This document shows positions 28,051-36,586 of a stretch of DNA of 64,000 nt, one piece after another. The position numbers and the translations under genes are program-made. The stretch lies in the NCBI GenBank assembly GCA_945863875.1, contig CAMBBS010000011.1:54211-118210 (forward strand). Reading direction: 5' to 3'. Origin of the DNA: Desulfopila aestuarii DSM 18488 (lineage in GTDB: Bacteria > Desulfobacterota > Desulfobulbia > Desulfobulbales > Desulfocapsaceae). Numbering within the stretch: the stretch's first letter is position 1; each line of letters opens with the position of its first letter. A model generated the notes under the pieces. That model ran no database searches. It was not told the DNA's origin and worked only from the letters and a program-made list of their open reading frames with translations.

Positions 28051-29442
28051 ATGGCTGCGACAAAACCTTGCAACTTTTTCGACTGCTCATCACTGCGAGC
28101 ATGGGCAGATCGGCCAATTGACGACGGTTCTCTTTTCACCTCGGCCGCGCATTACCTGCTGAGAATTCTGCTCATCACCCTCACCGAGTTTCAAAAAAGC
28201 GAGCTCTCCTTACGCTCGGGGGCCCTGACCTACGCCATCCTGCTCTCCCTCGTCCCGATGCTGGCCATGAGTACTGCCGTCGTCAAGGGGCTAGGGGGCG
28301 GCGACCAGCTGCGTAAAGCGGCATATACCTACATCGCCTCCCTGGAGAGGGACAAAAATATTGCAATGAGCGATCATGGTGACCAGCTTGGCCCGGCCGC
28401 GGTGCTGCAGCCATCGGCAAAAGCCACCGACCTCACCAGCCATCTTCGGACGGCCGTCGACACGCTTTTCAATTATGTCGACAGAACAGATTTCACCACC
28501 CTCGGAACCATCAGCATGGTCGGAATTCTCATCAGTGTGCTGCTGGTGCTCGGTCATATCGAATCGGCAATGAACGCCATCTGGAAAGTCTCCGCCGCAC
28601 GATCGCTCCAGAGGAAGATCGCCGATTATCTGACGCTGATGATCCTTCTGCCCGTTTCCATCAACATCACTTTTGCCGCCAGTGCCTTTCTGAAGAGTCC
28701 GGTGCTGGCCGCAAAAATGGACCTCATCATCCCCTTTGACTGGCTGCAGCCGCTTCTGCTCAAACCGATACCGATTTTTTTTATCACGCTGACTTTTTTT
28801 GCGATGTATATCTTTTTCCCCAACACCAAAGTCAAAAATATCCCGGCATTGATCGGTGCCTCACTCGCTGCGCTGCTCTGGTTCACGGTGCAGAATATAT
28901 ATATCAGCCTCCAGGTCGGCGTTGCAAATTACAATGCGATTTACGGCTCTTTCGCCTCGCTGCCGCTGTTTCTTGTCTGGATCTTTCTCGGCTGTTTGTT
29001 CATTTTGACCGGCGCCCAGGTGGCCTTTGCCTTTCAGAATGTAACAACCTACCCCCTCCTGCCCTGCACAGGTTCTCCCTCTGTTAAACTCGGCGCGGCC
29101 TTCGACATCATGGATCATTTATACACTGGGTTTGCAGCTCATAAACCGGTCACCGGAGGGAATCTGGCCGCCGACCTCCCCCACTACCCACCGCCGATTA
29201 TTACAGATAGCCTTGATGCACTCATGAGGGCCGGAATCATTCATATTTCACAGACGGACGAACGACTTTTACCGGGGTCACCCCTGGAAGGATATGACAG
29301 ACAACACATCGTCGGCATAATTCTTGGTGCCGATGCCCCGGACACTGCAGGCGGGATCATGAGTCGTCAGGCAATCGAAGCAGCAGGCGTACAATGCCGT
29401 CGACATGATCCGGGGACCGCAAAAAACAACACCCCGGAGTAA
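28051..29442 (+). CDS. YihY/BrkB family inner-membrane protein
   Basis: 463 residues. The N-terminal 330 residues contain the YihY/BrkB core with about six membrane segments and the conserved LSLRSGALTYAILLSLVPMLAM and YNAIYGSFASLPLFLVWIFLGC. The C-terminal 120 residues are soluble and winged-helix-like (PPIITDSLDALMRAGIIHIS), common in the longer family members. Once called ribonuclease BN in error, the family is of unknown function. It begins 15 bases after the hybrid kinase. Confidence 0.85.
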   Translation: MAATKPCNFFDCSSLRAWADRPIDDGSLFTSAAHYLLRILLITLTEFQKSELSLRSGALTYAILLSLVPMLAMSTAVVKGLGGGDQLRKAAYTYIASLERDKNIAMSDHGDQLGPAAVLQPSAKATDLTSHLRTAVDTLFNYVDRTDFTTLGTISMVGILISVLLVLGHIESAMNAIWKVSAARSLQRKIADYLTLMILLPVSINITFAASAFLKSPVLAAKMDLIIPFDWLQPLLLKPIPIFFITLTFFAMYIFFPNTKVKNIPALIGASLAALLWFTVQNIYISLQVGVANYNAIYGSFASLPLFLVWIFLGCLFILTGAQVAFAFQNVTTYPLLPCTGSPSVKLGAAFDIMDHLYTGFAAHKPVTGGNLAADLPHYPPPIITDSLDALMRAGIIHISQTDERLLPGSPLEGYDRQHIVGIILGADAPDTAGGIMSRQAIEAAGVQCRRHDPGTAKNNTPE

Positions 29443-29493
29443 TGGTACCAGCAACGCCGGAACCGCAGTGTGTCGAAAACGATTTTTCTCCCT

Positions 29494-30198
29494 TTACAGA
29501 AGAGACGATTTTCTCTTACGTGATGCGCTGGACAGTCTCCCGATAAACATGCCGACCAGCAACACTCCGCCGCCGGCCAGGAACCAATTGATCGATTTAT
29601 CTTTATTCAGTTTATTGTTTTCTTCTTTCACTGCAGCCATTTCCTCGAGAAGCAATTCATTTTCCCCTGTTGCTTTCAGCATGTCCTCTTTGATCAGAAT
29701 CACATCGGCGGTATCCTCCTGTAGATTCTGAAATTCGGTCCTGATCTGATCTCGTTCCGTAAGGATCGAGGCGAGTTCGGACTCGGCCTTTTTCAGCGTT
29801 GCCGAGATCTCATCAACCTGCTGCGTCTGTGCCATTTCTCTTTGTTTCATCTTTTCATTTTCGGCTCGAAGAGATGCAACAACGGCAGAAGGGGGGGCAT
29901 CGGCACTCAGGAACCTTTTCAACATCCACCCTTCTCGCCCGTCAGGAAGACGGACCATGGCATATGCATCGCTTTCCTGGAGAAGGTCAACAGCGGCGCC
30001 ATCTTTCACCATACCGATAATCTTATATTCATTCCCCTGACCGGTCCTGACAACGACCTCGGCGCTCGGCGTTACGTAACGGGTAGCGGCATAAACCGCT
30101 TCCGCTCTGAAGACAAGAGCGCTGCAGGCAAGCAACAAACCAGACAGCAGGAAAAAAACGAGGATTCGTGGTAGGTTTACGGTGGGTTTATCAATCAT
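29494..30198 (-). CDS. SH3-domain membrane protein (TIGR04211-like)
   Basis: 234 residues from the ATG at 30198, which has AAGGAG ten bases upstream; a longer open frame to 30366 lacks such a site. An export signal ending near residue 36 precedes a bacterial SH3 domain (RYVTPSAEVVVRTGQGNEYKIIG...VRLPDGREGWMLKRFL), a long coiled coil (about 110-200) and a C-terminal membrane helix with a basic tail (WFLAGGGVLLVGMFIGR). This is the TIGR04211/YgiM layout: a periplasmic SH3 module on a stalk. The function is unknown in detail; a role at the cell wall is assumed for the family. It converges with the BrkB-like gene. Confidence 0.85.
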   Translation of the reverse strand: MIDKPTVNLPRILVFFLLSGLLLACSALVFRAEAVYAATRYVTPSAEVVVRTGQGNEYKIIGMVKDGAAVDLLQESDAYAMVRLPDGREGWMLKRFLSADAPPSAVVASLRAENEKMKQREMAQTQQVDEISATLKKAESELASILTERDQIRTEFQNLQEDTADVILIKEDMLKATGENELLLEEMAAVKEENNKLNKDKSINWFLAGGGVLLVGMFIGRLSSASRKRKSSLL

Positions 30199-30504
30199 TG
30201 TGCTGACACTCCTTGCATGGTTTTTCACATGGCTCCGGCTGCCGAAAATATTTTGGCGCCTCCTTACCACCTGTCGTGAAATTTTTTCTGTGAAATAATT
30301 TTTCGTTATTGGTACCTTGGGACAGATTGGTTCCCGTTTACCGGGGATTATGCAATAGGCCGGCACCCAAGGAACGTTGGAAAAATCTCTCTCAACTATT
30401 ACAAAGCGGTCGATTGAAAGTCAAGGCTTCGTCACCTGCGCCGGCCATAGTCCCGCCCGCTATATTGATAAGCTAATGAAAGGAAATCATTTTAGGAGGT
30501 TATC
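30199..30504. other. Intergenic region, no gene seen
   Basis: 306 bases between the divergent SH3 and DUF169 genes. No convincing frame, terminator or tRNA. Only the strong ribosome site AGGAGG of the DUF169 gene at its right end stands out. Confidence 0.45.
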
Positions 30505-31380
30505 ATGGTCACATCCTGGCAACATTCACTGGACGATTTTCTCACCGTGGCCGGGCTTGCCGAAATGCCCATGGGCATGTATTTCTCAGACATCGAGCCG
30601 AAGTCGACCTTTTCGCCCACCCCCCTGGCCCTTCCCACCCGGCAAAACGAGATCGACAACCGGGTGGACTGGCCCACCGTGTTCGGCAACTTTTCCTGCG
30701 CCATCGGCCACATCTGGCGGGCCAGAAAGAAAAAGACCGCCGCGTATTTTTCCGCCGAACGTTTCGGATGTCTGGGTTGCGCCTTCTGGATGGGCTTCAA
30801 CAAGCCCCAGCTGGAAGCGATCATCCATTACGTGTCCACGGGAATCCCCGACCACATGGAGGGGGAACACTACTGCGATTCTCCGCACCGCCTGCGTCAC
30901 ATCTTCGAGAACCTGGACCCGGAACCCGCCCCGGGAAAATTCTGCGTGTTCAAACCCCTGAATCAGTTCACGGACGGGGAGCAACCCCTTTTCGTCGTGG
31001 TGTTCGATCGCCCCGAAGCCATCGCCGGTATGCATCAGCTGGCCACTTTCGTCACCGGGAACCCGCTTTGCGTGGCTTCGCCCTGGAGTGCGGCGTGCGG
31101 AAGCCTGGTGGCCTGGCCCATGTATTTTCAGGCCCGGGGAGAAAACCTTGCGGTGCTGGGGGGATGGGACATCTCCGCCCGGAAGTTCTTCAAAGGCGAC
31201 GAAATCACCCTGACGGTGCCCTTGCCCATGTTCGAACAGATGGTGGCCCGGTACCCGGAATCATTTCTCACGAGAAAACCCTGGACCACGGTCAAAAAGA
31301 AGATCGCGCGCAGCCGGCAGGTCTGGGGGGAGAGCATCGCCGCCATTCCGGATGAAGCCACCAACATCATTGTCGATTAA
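30505..31380 (+). CDS. DUF169 (COG2043) family protein
   Basis: 291 residues, no signal peptide. It has the family pattern: AEMPMGMYFSDIEP near the start, CAIGHIWRARKKKTAAYFSAERFGCLGCAFWMGF with clustered cysteines, and ASPWSAACGSLVAWP. The function of DUF169 proteins is unknown; conserved Cys suggest metal or cofactor binding. Ribosome site AGGAGG at good distance. The gene looks richer in GC at third positions than its neighbours (many GCC, CCC, CGG codons), a hint of separate origin. It precedes arsR-acr3 by 166 bases and is followed by the arsR promoter, so cotranscription is not needed. Confidence 0.8.
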   Translation: MVTSWQHSLDDFLTVAGLAEMPMGMYFSDIEPKSTFSPTPLALPTRQNEIDNRVDWPTVFGNFSCAIGHIWRARKKKTAAYFSAERFGCLGCAFWMGFNKPQLEAIIHYVSTGIPDHMEGEHYCDSPHRLRHIFENLDPEPAPGKFCVFKPLNQFTDGEQPLFVVVFDRPEAIAGMHQLATFVTGNPLCVASPWSAACGSLVAWPMYFQARGENLAVLGGWDISARKFFKGDEITLTVPLPMFEQMVARYPESFLTRKPWTTVKKKIARSRQVWGESIAAIPDEATNIIVD

Positions 31381-31468
31381 GCCGCTGTTATTCCGGATTT
31401 TATCCGGCATCGACACCCGCCAAGCACAAAATTCCAGCTAAACACCAAGGTATTCCGGCTTGTTCTCA

Positions 31469-31497
31469 TTGACATATCTGCATATGCGGATTAATAA
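31469..31497 (+). promoter_or_regulatory. arsR promoter with ArsR-type operator in the spacer
   Basis: TTGACA at 31469-31474 and TAATAA at 31492-31497 are separated by exactly 17 bases. The spacer contains the near-palindrome ATCTGCATATGCGGAT (31476-31491, one mismatched pair). An operator between -35 and -10 of its own promoter is the usual arrangement for ArsR/SmtB repressors, which let go when As(III) binds. Confidence 0.75.
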
Positions 31498-31546
31498 TAA
31501 AAGCACGATACTTTTCGTGACAATTCCGAGCCCCCTGGAGAGCGAA

Positions 31547-31921
31547 ATGGCGGACCCCGAACGAGACCCTGGCATCAATCTGCATGATAACACGCAGATG
31601 TTCAAAGCACTTGGCGACGAAACCCGGATACGCATGTTAGGGCTGCTCATCCAGGGCGAGTTGTGTGTCTGCGATATCATGGAAGTCCTCAACCTGCCGC
31701 AATCGACCGCATCCAGGCACCTGGCCTATCTAAAGAATGCCAGATGGGTGGCGGGAACAAGGCGGGGAAAATGGATGTATTACCAGCTCGCTGAGCGGCT
31801 CCTTGACGGCTCAATCCATAGAAGCATTGTGCTCTACCTCTCCGGCCTGAAAGAAGTGCAGGCCGATCACCGGAAACTGCTCTGCCTGCTGCAAAAAAAG
31901 GACGACCGGTCATGCAAATAA
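31547..31921 (+). CDS. arsR: ArsR family metalloregulator
   Basis: 124 residues from the ATG at 31547 (GGAG six bases upstream; the frame is open to 31460 but that would overlap the promoter). Winged helix over about 15-95: [44 protein letters not shown]. The pair C-x-C in ELCVCDIM at the recognition-preceding helix is the As(III)-binding site of classical ArsR. It overlaps acr3 by ten bases, so repressor and pump are coupled. Confidence 0.9.
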   Translation: MADPERDPGINLHDNTQMFKALGDETRIRMLGLLIQGELCVCDIMEVLNLPQSTASRHLAYLKNARWVAGTRRGKWMYYQLAERLLDGSIHRSIVLYLSGLKEVQADHRKLLCLLQKKDDRSCK

Positions 31922-33006
31922 AACCAGCAACCAAAAAACTCTCCTTTCTTGATCGTTTTCTGACTCTGTGGATCTTCCTGGCCATGTTCCTCGGCGTCAT
32001 GACCGGCTTTTTCTATCCGCCGGTGCAGGATATTATTCATTCATTTCAAGTGGGCACGACCAACATCCCTATCGCCATTGGATTGATAATGATGATGTAC
32101 CCGCCTCTTGCCAAGGTAAAATATGAAGAACTGGGACAGGTGTTCAAAAACTTCAGGGTTCTTGCTTTATCACTGGTGCAGAACTGGATCATTGGCCCGG
32201 TTTTGATGTTTTTACTGGCCGTCACCTTTCTCTCCGGCCACCATGAATACATGGTCGGCCTCATTCTTATCGGCCTGGCCCGCTGTATCGCCATGGTCAT
32301 CGTCTGGAATGAACTGGCCGACGGCGACTCGGAATATTGTGCCGGTCTGGTGGCCTTCAATTCGATTTTTCAGGTGTTTTTCTTTTCTTTTTATGCGTGG
32401 ATTTTTATTACCATCGTGCCGAAATGGTTTGGTCTTGAAGGTGCTGTTGTCGATATTTCCATCGCTGACATTGCCAAATCTGTTTTTATCTACCTGGGCA
32501 TCCCTTTTCTGGCAGGGATAATAACCCGGCTGATCGGTATGAAGATGAAAGGAAAACACTGGTACGAAACGGTCTTTATCCCAAAAATCAGCCCGTTCAC
32601 CCTGCTTTTCCTGCTCTTTACCATTTTTGTCATGTTTTCCCTGAAGGGCGAATACATCGTTTCGCTCCCCTTCGATGTTATACGCATCGCCATACCGTTG
32701 ACGATATATTTTCTGGTCATGTTTCTGGTTTCATTCTTCCTGTCCATGAAAATTGGCGCTACCTACGAACAGACGACGACCCTCAGTTTCACCGCTGCTT
32801 CAAATAACTTTGAGCTGGCCATTGCCGTGGCGATTGCCGTCTTCGGCATTAACTCCGGGGTGGCCTTTGCCGCGGTTATCGGCCCGTTGGTCGAAGTTCC
32901 GGTTTTGATCGGCCTGGTGGGCGTGGCGCTGCGCTGTAAAACCAAATACTTTCCATTTGAAAAGAAGACGCTGGCCGGGGTCTGCCATGTCCGTGTGAAG
33001 GAATAA
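31912..33006 (+). CDS. acr3: ACR3 family arsenite efflux permease
   Basis: 364 residues with about ten membrane helices. The ACR3 hallmark [19 protein letters not shown] contains the Cys essential for As(III) transport, and [22 protein letters not shown] the second signature helix. It expels arsenite driven by the membrane potential. It belongs to the bile/arsenite/riboflavin (BART) superfamily, not to ArsB. It follows arsR directly and is followed by a converging operon. Confidence 0.93.
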   Translation: MQIKPATKKLSFLDRFLTLWIFLAMFLGVMTGFFYPPVQDIIHSFQVGTTNIPIAIGLIMMMYPPLAKVKYEELGQVFKNFRVLALSLVQNWIIGPVLMFLLAVTFLSGHHEYMVGLILIGLARCIAMVIVWNELADGDSEYCAGLVAFNSIFQVFFFSFYAWIFITIVPKWFGLEGAVVDISIADIAKSVFIYLGIPFLAGIITRLIGMKMKGKHWYETVFIPKISPFTLLFLLFTIFVMFSLKGEYIVSLPFDVIRIAIPLTIYFLVMFLVSFFLSMKIGATYEQTTTLSFTAASNNFELAIAVAIAVFGINSGVAFAAVIGPLVEVPVLIGLVGVALRCKTKYFPFEKKTLAGVCHVRVKE

Positions 33007-33039
33007 TATCGGGAGGGATCAAGTACCGGACGAGCGACA

Positions 33040-33356
33040 TCAGCTGCCGATGCAGTCCATTATCGGCAGCCCGGCAAAGTACAGACCGGGGGCGCCGATA
33101 CCGAGTCCGGCAAGTTTTCGAATCACTTGACCGCCTCGGTTCCAGGCGCTGTTGCGCAGGAATTTCCTGACCAGAACCGCTCTGCGTCCTGCGACGAGAT
33201 GGTTTTGACCTGCCTCATAACTGACGGGCAGAGGTATCGAGGCGAGATGGCATGGCCTGAAAAGGACACTTACCATTCCCCATAGGAACAGCCAGGGGCA
33301 CCCATCAGGAGCCCCCGGCCCAGCCAGGCATGGATTGGTAAAAAGACATGCTCCAT
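33040..33356 (-). pseudogene. Broken ccdA-like (DsbD transmembrane) gene
   Basis: Three bases after the thioredoxin stop, an ATG at 33356 begins MEHVFLPIHAWLGRGLLMGAPGC and then stops. In another frame the sequence goes on with FLWGMVSVLFRPCHLASIPLPVSY, the first membrane helix and PCHLASIPL motif of CcdA-like proteins that carry electrons to periplasmic thioredoxins. After about 20 further residues the sequence jumps to what looks like the family's C-terminal end (GGQVIRKLAGLGIGAPGLYFAG), so the middle, roughly 130 residues, is missing. One frameshift near 33280 plus an internal deletion make this a wreck. The reading of the C-terminal piece is by pattern only. Confidence 0.65.
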
Positions 33357-33359
33357 GGA

Positions 33360-33755
33360 TTACTCGACACCAAGCTTCTGTAATTCTGCAACAATGCTCG
33401 CTTTATCCAGAAATCCTTCATGCCTGCCGACCTCTTTTCCCTCGGCATCGAAAAATATCTGTGTCGGTATGGTCCGAATAGCAAATTTCCTGCCGGCATC
33501 CGGATTCACCCAGACATCGATAAAGACGATTGCCGCCCTGTCGCTGTATTCTTTTTCCAGCTCCTGCAGAATTGGCGCCATCATTTTGCAGGGAACGCAT
33601 TTTTTCGCGCCCAGATCGACCATGGTCACCATCCCCGGAACGGGTATTTGCACCCCGTGCTCCTTGGCATCGGCGGAAGTGCCGAACATCGGATACACGC
33701 TGCATACAAAGACAATCAACAGCACAATTTTTCTTGTTAAAAGATAACTTCTCAC
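33360..33755 (-). CDS. Periplasmic thioredoxin-fold protein
   Basis: 131 residues. A signal peptide (about 1-30, ending near TSADAKEHG) is followed by a thioredoxin fold with active site CVPCKMM, VFIDVWVNPDAGRKFAIRTIPTQIFFD with the cis-proline, and EGFLDKASIVAEL. It should act outside the cytoplasmic membrane as a thiol reductant or transfer protein. Its natural electron donor would be the adjacent CcdA-like protein, which is broken here, so its redox state may depend on another donor. It belongs to the arsP-like operon. Confidence 0.9.
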   Translation of the reverse strand: MRSYLLTRKIVLLIVFVCSVYPMFGTSADAKEHGVQIPVPGMVTMVDLGAKKCVPCKMMAPILQELEKEYSDRAAIVFIDVWVNPDAGRKFAIRTIPTQIFFDAEGKEVGRHEGFLDKASIVAELQKLGVE

Positions 33756-33787
33756 GTCAACTCCTGCATATAGTTGAAAAATTGCTC

Positions 33788-34036
33788 CTACTCTGTCTCA
33801 ACGGATTTCTGCAGCATCTTCTTGACCTCATCGAAAGAAGGCACTCTGCCGACACTTTTCACTTCCCCACCGATCACCAGGCCCGGGGTCATCATGACAC
33901 CAAAGGACATTATTTTGTCAAAATCGGCCACCTTCTCGATGTCGCAGGTGATGCCGAGCGCATCGGCCGCTTTGGCGACCGTCTCGGCAAGTTGATTGCA
34001 TTTCGCACATCCGGGTCCAAGCACATGAATCTTCAT
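33788..34036 (-). CDS. Small redox-active disulfide protein (MTH895/TM0996-like thioredoxin fold)
   Basis: 82 residues from the ATG at 34036 (the frame is open to 34048). MKIHVLGPGCAKCNQLAETV has the CAKC active site at the N terminus of the first helix; MMTPGLVIGGEVKSVGRVPS has the cis-Pro loop. Such mini-thioredoxins are frequently encoded with ArsP-like permeases and ArsR regulators. It is cytoplasmic and lies 20 bases after the permease. Confidence 0.87.
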   Translation of the reverse strand: MKIHVLGPGCAKCNQLAETVAKAADALGITCDIEKVADFDKIMSFGVMMTPGLVIGGEVKSVGRVPSFDEVKKMLQKSVETE

Positions 34037-34056
34037 AGTTTTCTCCAAAAATTAAA

Positions 34057-35358
34057 TTATCCCGCATACAGGCCAAACAATTTTCCGGTTATCGTCGCCA
34101 TGACGATGACCAACCCGACAAAGGTCACGGTTTTCTTCCAGCCCAGCACCGAGTTAATGACCAGCATATTCGGCAGGCTCAGGGCGGGGCCGGCGAGCAG
34201 CAGGGCCAGTGCAGGACCGTTGCCCATACCGTTGCCGATGAGGCCTTGCAGTATCGGTACCTCCGTCAAGGTCGCGAAATACATGAAAGCACCGGCAAAG
34301 GAGGCAAAAAAATTAGCAAACAGGGTGTTGCCGCCAACCATCTGGGCCACCCACGCGGAAGGAACCAGTCCTTCATGTCCCACGCGGCCGAGAAGCACCC
34401 CGGCAATCAAGACCCCGAACAACAACAACGGCAGGATCTGTTTTGCAAAAGTCCAGGATGATGAGAACCATTCCTTGTTTTCGCCCCGGTCGGTACTGGT
34501 GATAATCGATAAACCGATAAAACCGATCGTAAAGGTGAGAAGATGCTGGTCTGGGTAAAAAATGGCCAGAACAGCCACCGGCAGGGCGACACAGCCAACC
34601 TTCCAGGCACGCACATCAAACCAGAAGATGAGCATTAAACCAAAAAACGCTGAAAAGGCCGCGGTAACAGGCCATTTAGCATGATACAGTGCCGCCCATA
34701 CACCGGTTACCTCTTCGGGTTTTCCCCAGTTGGCGAAGACGAGAATACCGATCATGGCGAAAAAATAGAGGCTGGTCTGCCAGAGGGGGCGGGCCACTTC
34801 TTCTTCCGGCATAGCCATTTGTATCGCAAGTTTGGTCCTTTCTTCTTTACGGAAAATAAAGGCCATGAGCATGCCGATGACGACACTGAAAATAACTGCG
34901 CCAACCGCGCGGGCAATGCCCAGCTGCGGTCCAAGTATACGGGCGGTGAGTATTATGGCCAGGGCATTGATGGCCGGACCGGAATAGAGAAAGGCCGTGG
35001 CCGGACCAAGCCCCGCCCCCATTTTATAGATCCCGGCAAAAAGAGGCAGAATCGTGCAGGAGCAGACTGCGAGGATAGTACCGGAGACGGATGCCACGCC
35101 ATAGGCGAGGATTTTATTGGCCCCGGCACCGAGGTATTTCGTAACGGAGGCCTGACTGACGAAGACCCCAATGGCGCCGGCAATAAAAAACGCCGGTACC
35201 AGGCAGAGAAGCACATGCTCCCGGGCATACGATTTAACCAGATGGAAGCCTTCGAGGACCGCCTGGTCAAAACGCCCGGTGCCGACCGGCAGATAAAAAC
35301 AACCGATAAAAATCGCGACGATCCAGAAGAGATACTTCGATTCTGTTTTCCAGTTCAT
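34057..35358 (-). CDS. ArsP-like permease (DUF318)
   Basis: 433 residues with about ten membrane helices in two repeated halves. The first half carries AVCSCTILPLFAGIYKMGAGLGPATAFLYSGPAINALAII, the second MYFATLTEVPILQGLIGNGMGNGPALALLLAGPALSLPNM; these Cys-Cys and Pro-Gly motifs define the DUF318/ArsP permease family. ArsP members export trivalent organoarsenicals; others are of unknown substrate. Its neighbours (ArsR upstream, two thioredoxin-like proteins downstream) suggest a thiol-reactive metalloid or metal substrate. The 58-base gap before it contains TTAAATG twice around GCTTGGT, possibly an operator. Confidence 0.85.
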   Translation of the reverse strand: MNWKTESKYLFWIVAIFIGCFYLPVGTGRFDQAVLEGFHLVKSYAREHVLLCLVPAFFIAGAIGVFVSQASVTKYLGAGANKILAYGVASVSGTILAVCSCTILPLFAGIYKMGAGLGPATAFLYSGPAINALAIILTARILGPQLGIARAVGAVIFSVVIGMLMAFIFRKEERTKLAIQMAMPEEEVARPLWQTSLYFFAMIGILVFANWGKPEEVTGVWAALYHAKWPVTAAFSAFFGLMLIFWFDVRAWKVGCVALPVAVLAIFYPDQHLLTFTIGFIGLSIITSTDRGENKEWFSSSWTFAKQILPLLLFGVLIAGVLLGRVGHEGLVPSAWVAQMVGGNTLFANFFASFAGAFMYFATLTEVPILQGLIGNGMGNGPALALLLAGPALSLPNMLVINSVLGWKKTVTFVGLVIVMATITGKLFGLYAG

Positions 35359-35416
35359 GATGAGAGTTCCATTGTTTGTTATTTGGTCATTTAACCAAGC
35401 ATTTAAGCAAAAAAAA

Positions 35417-35734
35417 TTAGAGGATAACGGCGCGTTCTTCCGCCTGGGCTCTTATAACAGCCTCAACACAGCTCATATATTTCAAGATACACGGCACTTT
35501 CAGTTTGTAGTATACCTGCTTCCCGCGCTTTTCATCCATCACCACACCAGCTTGTTTGAGGACGGAAAGATGCTTGGAGATGGTGGAGAAATCCGCATCG
35601 ATAAACTCCGCCAGTTCGCAGACACATTTTTCGCCATTCTCAAGCTGCTCCGCCATCCACAAACGGGTGGGATGACCCAATGCTTTTAATACGTTTGCCT
35701 TCGCTTCTATAATAGCTTTCTGTTTTCCTGTCAT
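35417..35734 (-). CDS. ArsR family regulator of the permease operon
   Basis: 105 residues from the ATG at 35734 with GGGAG five bases before it (the frame is open to 35845, but that lies upstream of the promoter). Winged helix: LKALGHPTRLWMAEQLENGEKCVCELAEFIDADFSTISKHLSVLK, with the Cys-x-Cys in KCVCEL. It represents a second ArsR of the window, only distantly like the one at 31547. First gene of the operon arsR-permease-redox protein-thioredoxin-ccdA remnant. Confidence 0.9.
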   Translation of the reverse strand: MTGKQKAIIEAKANVLKALGHPTRLWMAEQLENGEKCVCELAEFIDADFSTISKHLSVLKQAGVVMDEKRGKQVYYKLKVPCILKYMSCVEAVIRAQAEERAVIL

Positions 35735-35756
35735 TTCGTCTCCCAAGGTTTGACGT

Positions 35757-35785
35757 ATGGTAAAACGACCAAGCGTTATTGTCAA
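35757..35785 (-). promoter_or_regulatory. Promoter of the second arsR operon
   Basis: On the minus strand TTGACA (35785-35780) and TACCAT (35762-35757) are 17 bases apart. The spacer contains GCTTGGT, which recurs just before the permease gene (35393-35399 region), so it may be part of the operator. Confidence 0.6.
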
Positions 35786-35881
35786 GGTTATTTTACGCCA
35801 CAGACGGATGGATGCCAGTTGCTCAATCTTCCACCCACCCGTCATTGTCGGTTCGGCTGACCGACTGCTCCGAAAGAGCTG

Positions 35882-36310
35882 TCAAGGAACGACAAGAACC
35901 GGGCAGTAAATCTTATTCAGCACCTTATGCGTGACGCTGCCGAGGAACAGGCCGCCTATCTCTGAGTGGCCTTGTGAGCCCATGATTATCAAGTCATATT
36001 CCTTGGATTTTGCAAGATTGGTCAACACGTAACCAGGGTCTCCGATACGGGTATCAAGTTCATAGTCTACCCCTTGCTGCGCGAAAATTCGCTCGGCCCT
36101 CTTTACTACCTCTTCCGCTTCCCTCTTCATATTCTCTTTAATGTCATTAATGATTAATTCCGGCACCTCCGGCATATTCCAACTCCACACGTAGCAATGG
36201 ACAACGGTGACATGCGCACCAAACATTTTTGCCAGATTCAGCGCATAGCTGGCGGCATTGTTGGAGTATTCGGAACCGTCATACGGAAGGAGAATTTTTT
36301 TGATTTTCAT
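35882..36310 (-). CDS. Universal stress protein (UspA family)
   Basis: 142 residues. The alpha/beta fold opens KKILLPYDGSEYSNNAASYAL and closes with the ATP-binding loop GSQGHSEIGGLFLGSVTHKV, which keeps the GxxG-x9-GS spacing of nucleotide-binding members. Such proteins help cells survive growth arrest and other stresses; the molecular action is unclear. A monocistronic gene, upstream of the arsR operon on the same strand with no shared promoter evident. Confidence 0.93.
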   Translation of the reverse strand: MKIKKILLPYDGSEYSNNAASYALNLAKMFGAHVTVVHCYVWSWNMPEVPELIINDIKENMKREAEEVVKRAERIFAQQGVDYELDTRIGDPGYVLTNLAKSKEYDLIIMGSQGHSEIGGLFLGSVTHKVLNKIYCPVLVVP

Positions 36311-36586
36311 GGGGGGCCCCCTGTTGTAAGAATTGACCGTGTGTGGTGTCTCTTTCTGTTACAACTCGCCTGCTGTAAAGTATAACACCTTCAGCGGCTT
36401 AATCAATCAAATAAGGGTATAACATGTTAGAAGAACTCTACAGGGAACAGGCAGGGAGCAGGCGATGGGCTGGAAAATATAGTTTTACTTGGATTTGCTG
36501 CGAGGAGTTGCTAAGGTTGGCGGGATATCAGAAAATGGCGGCCAGGTCTGCGCCGGCCAGGAGGATAAAAAAACAAGGGGGTCCAG

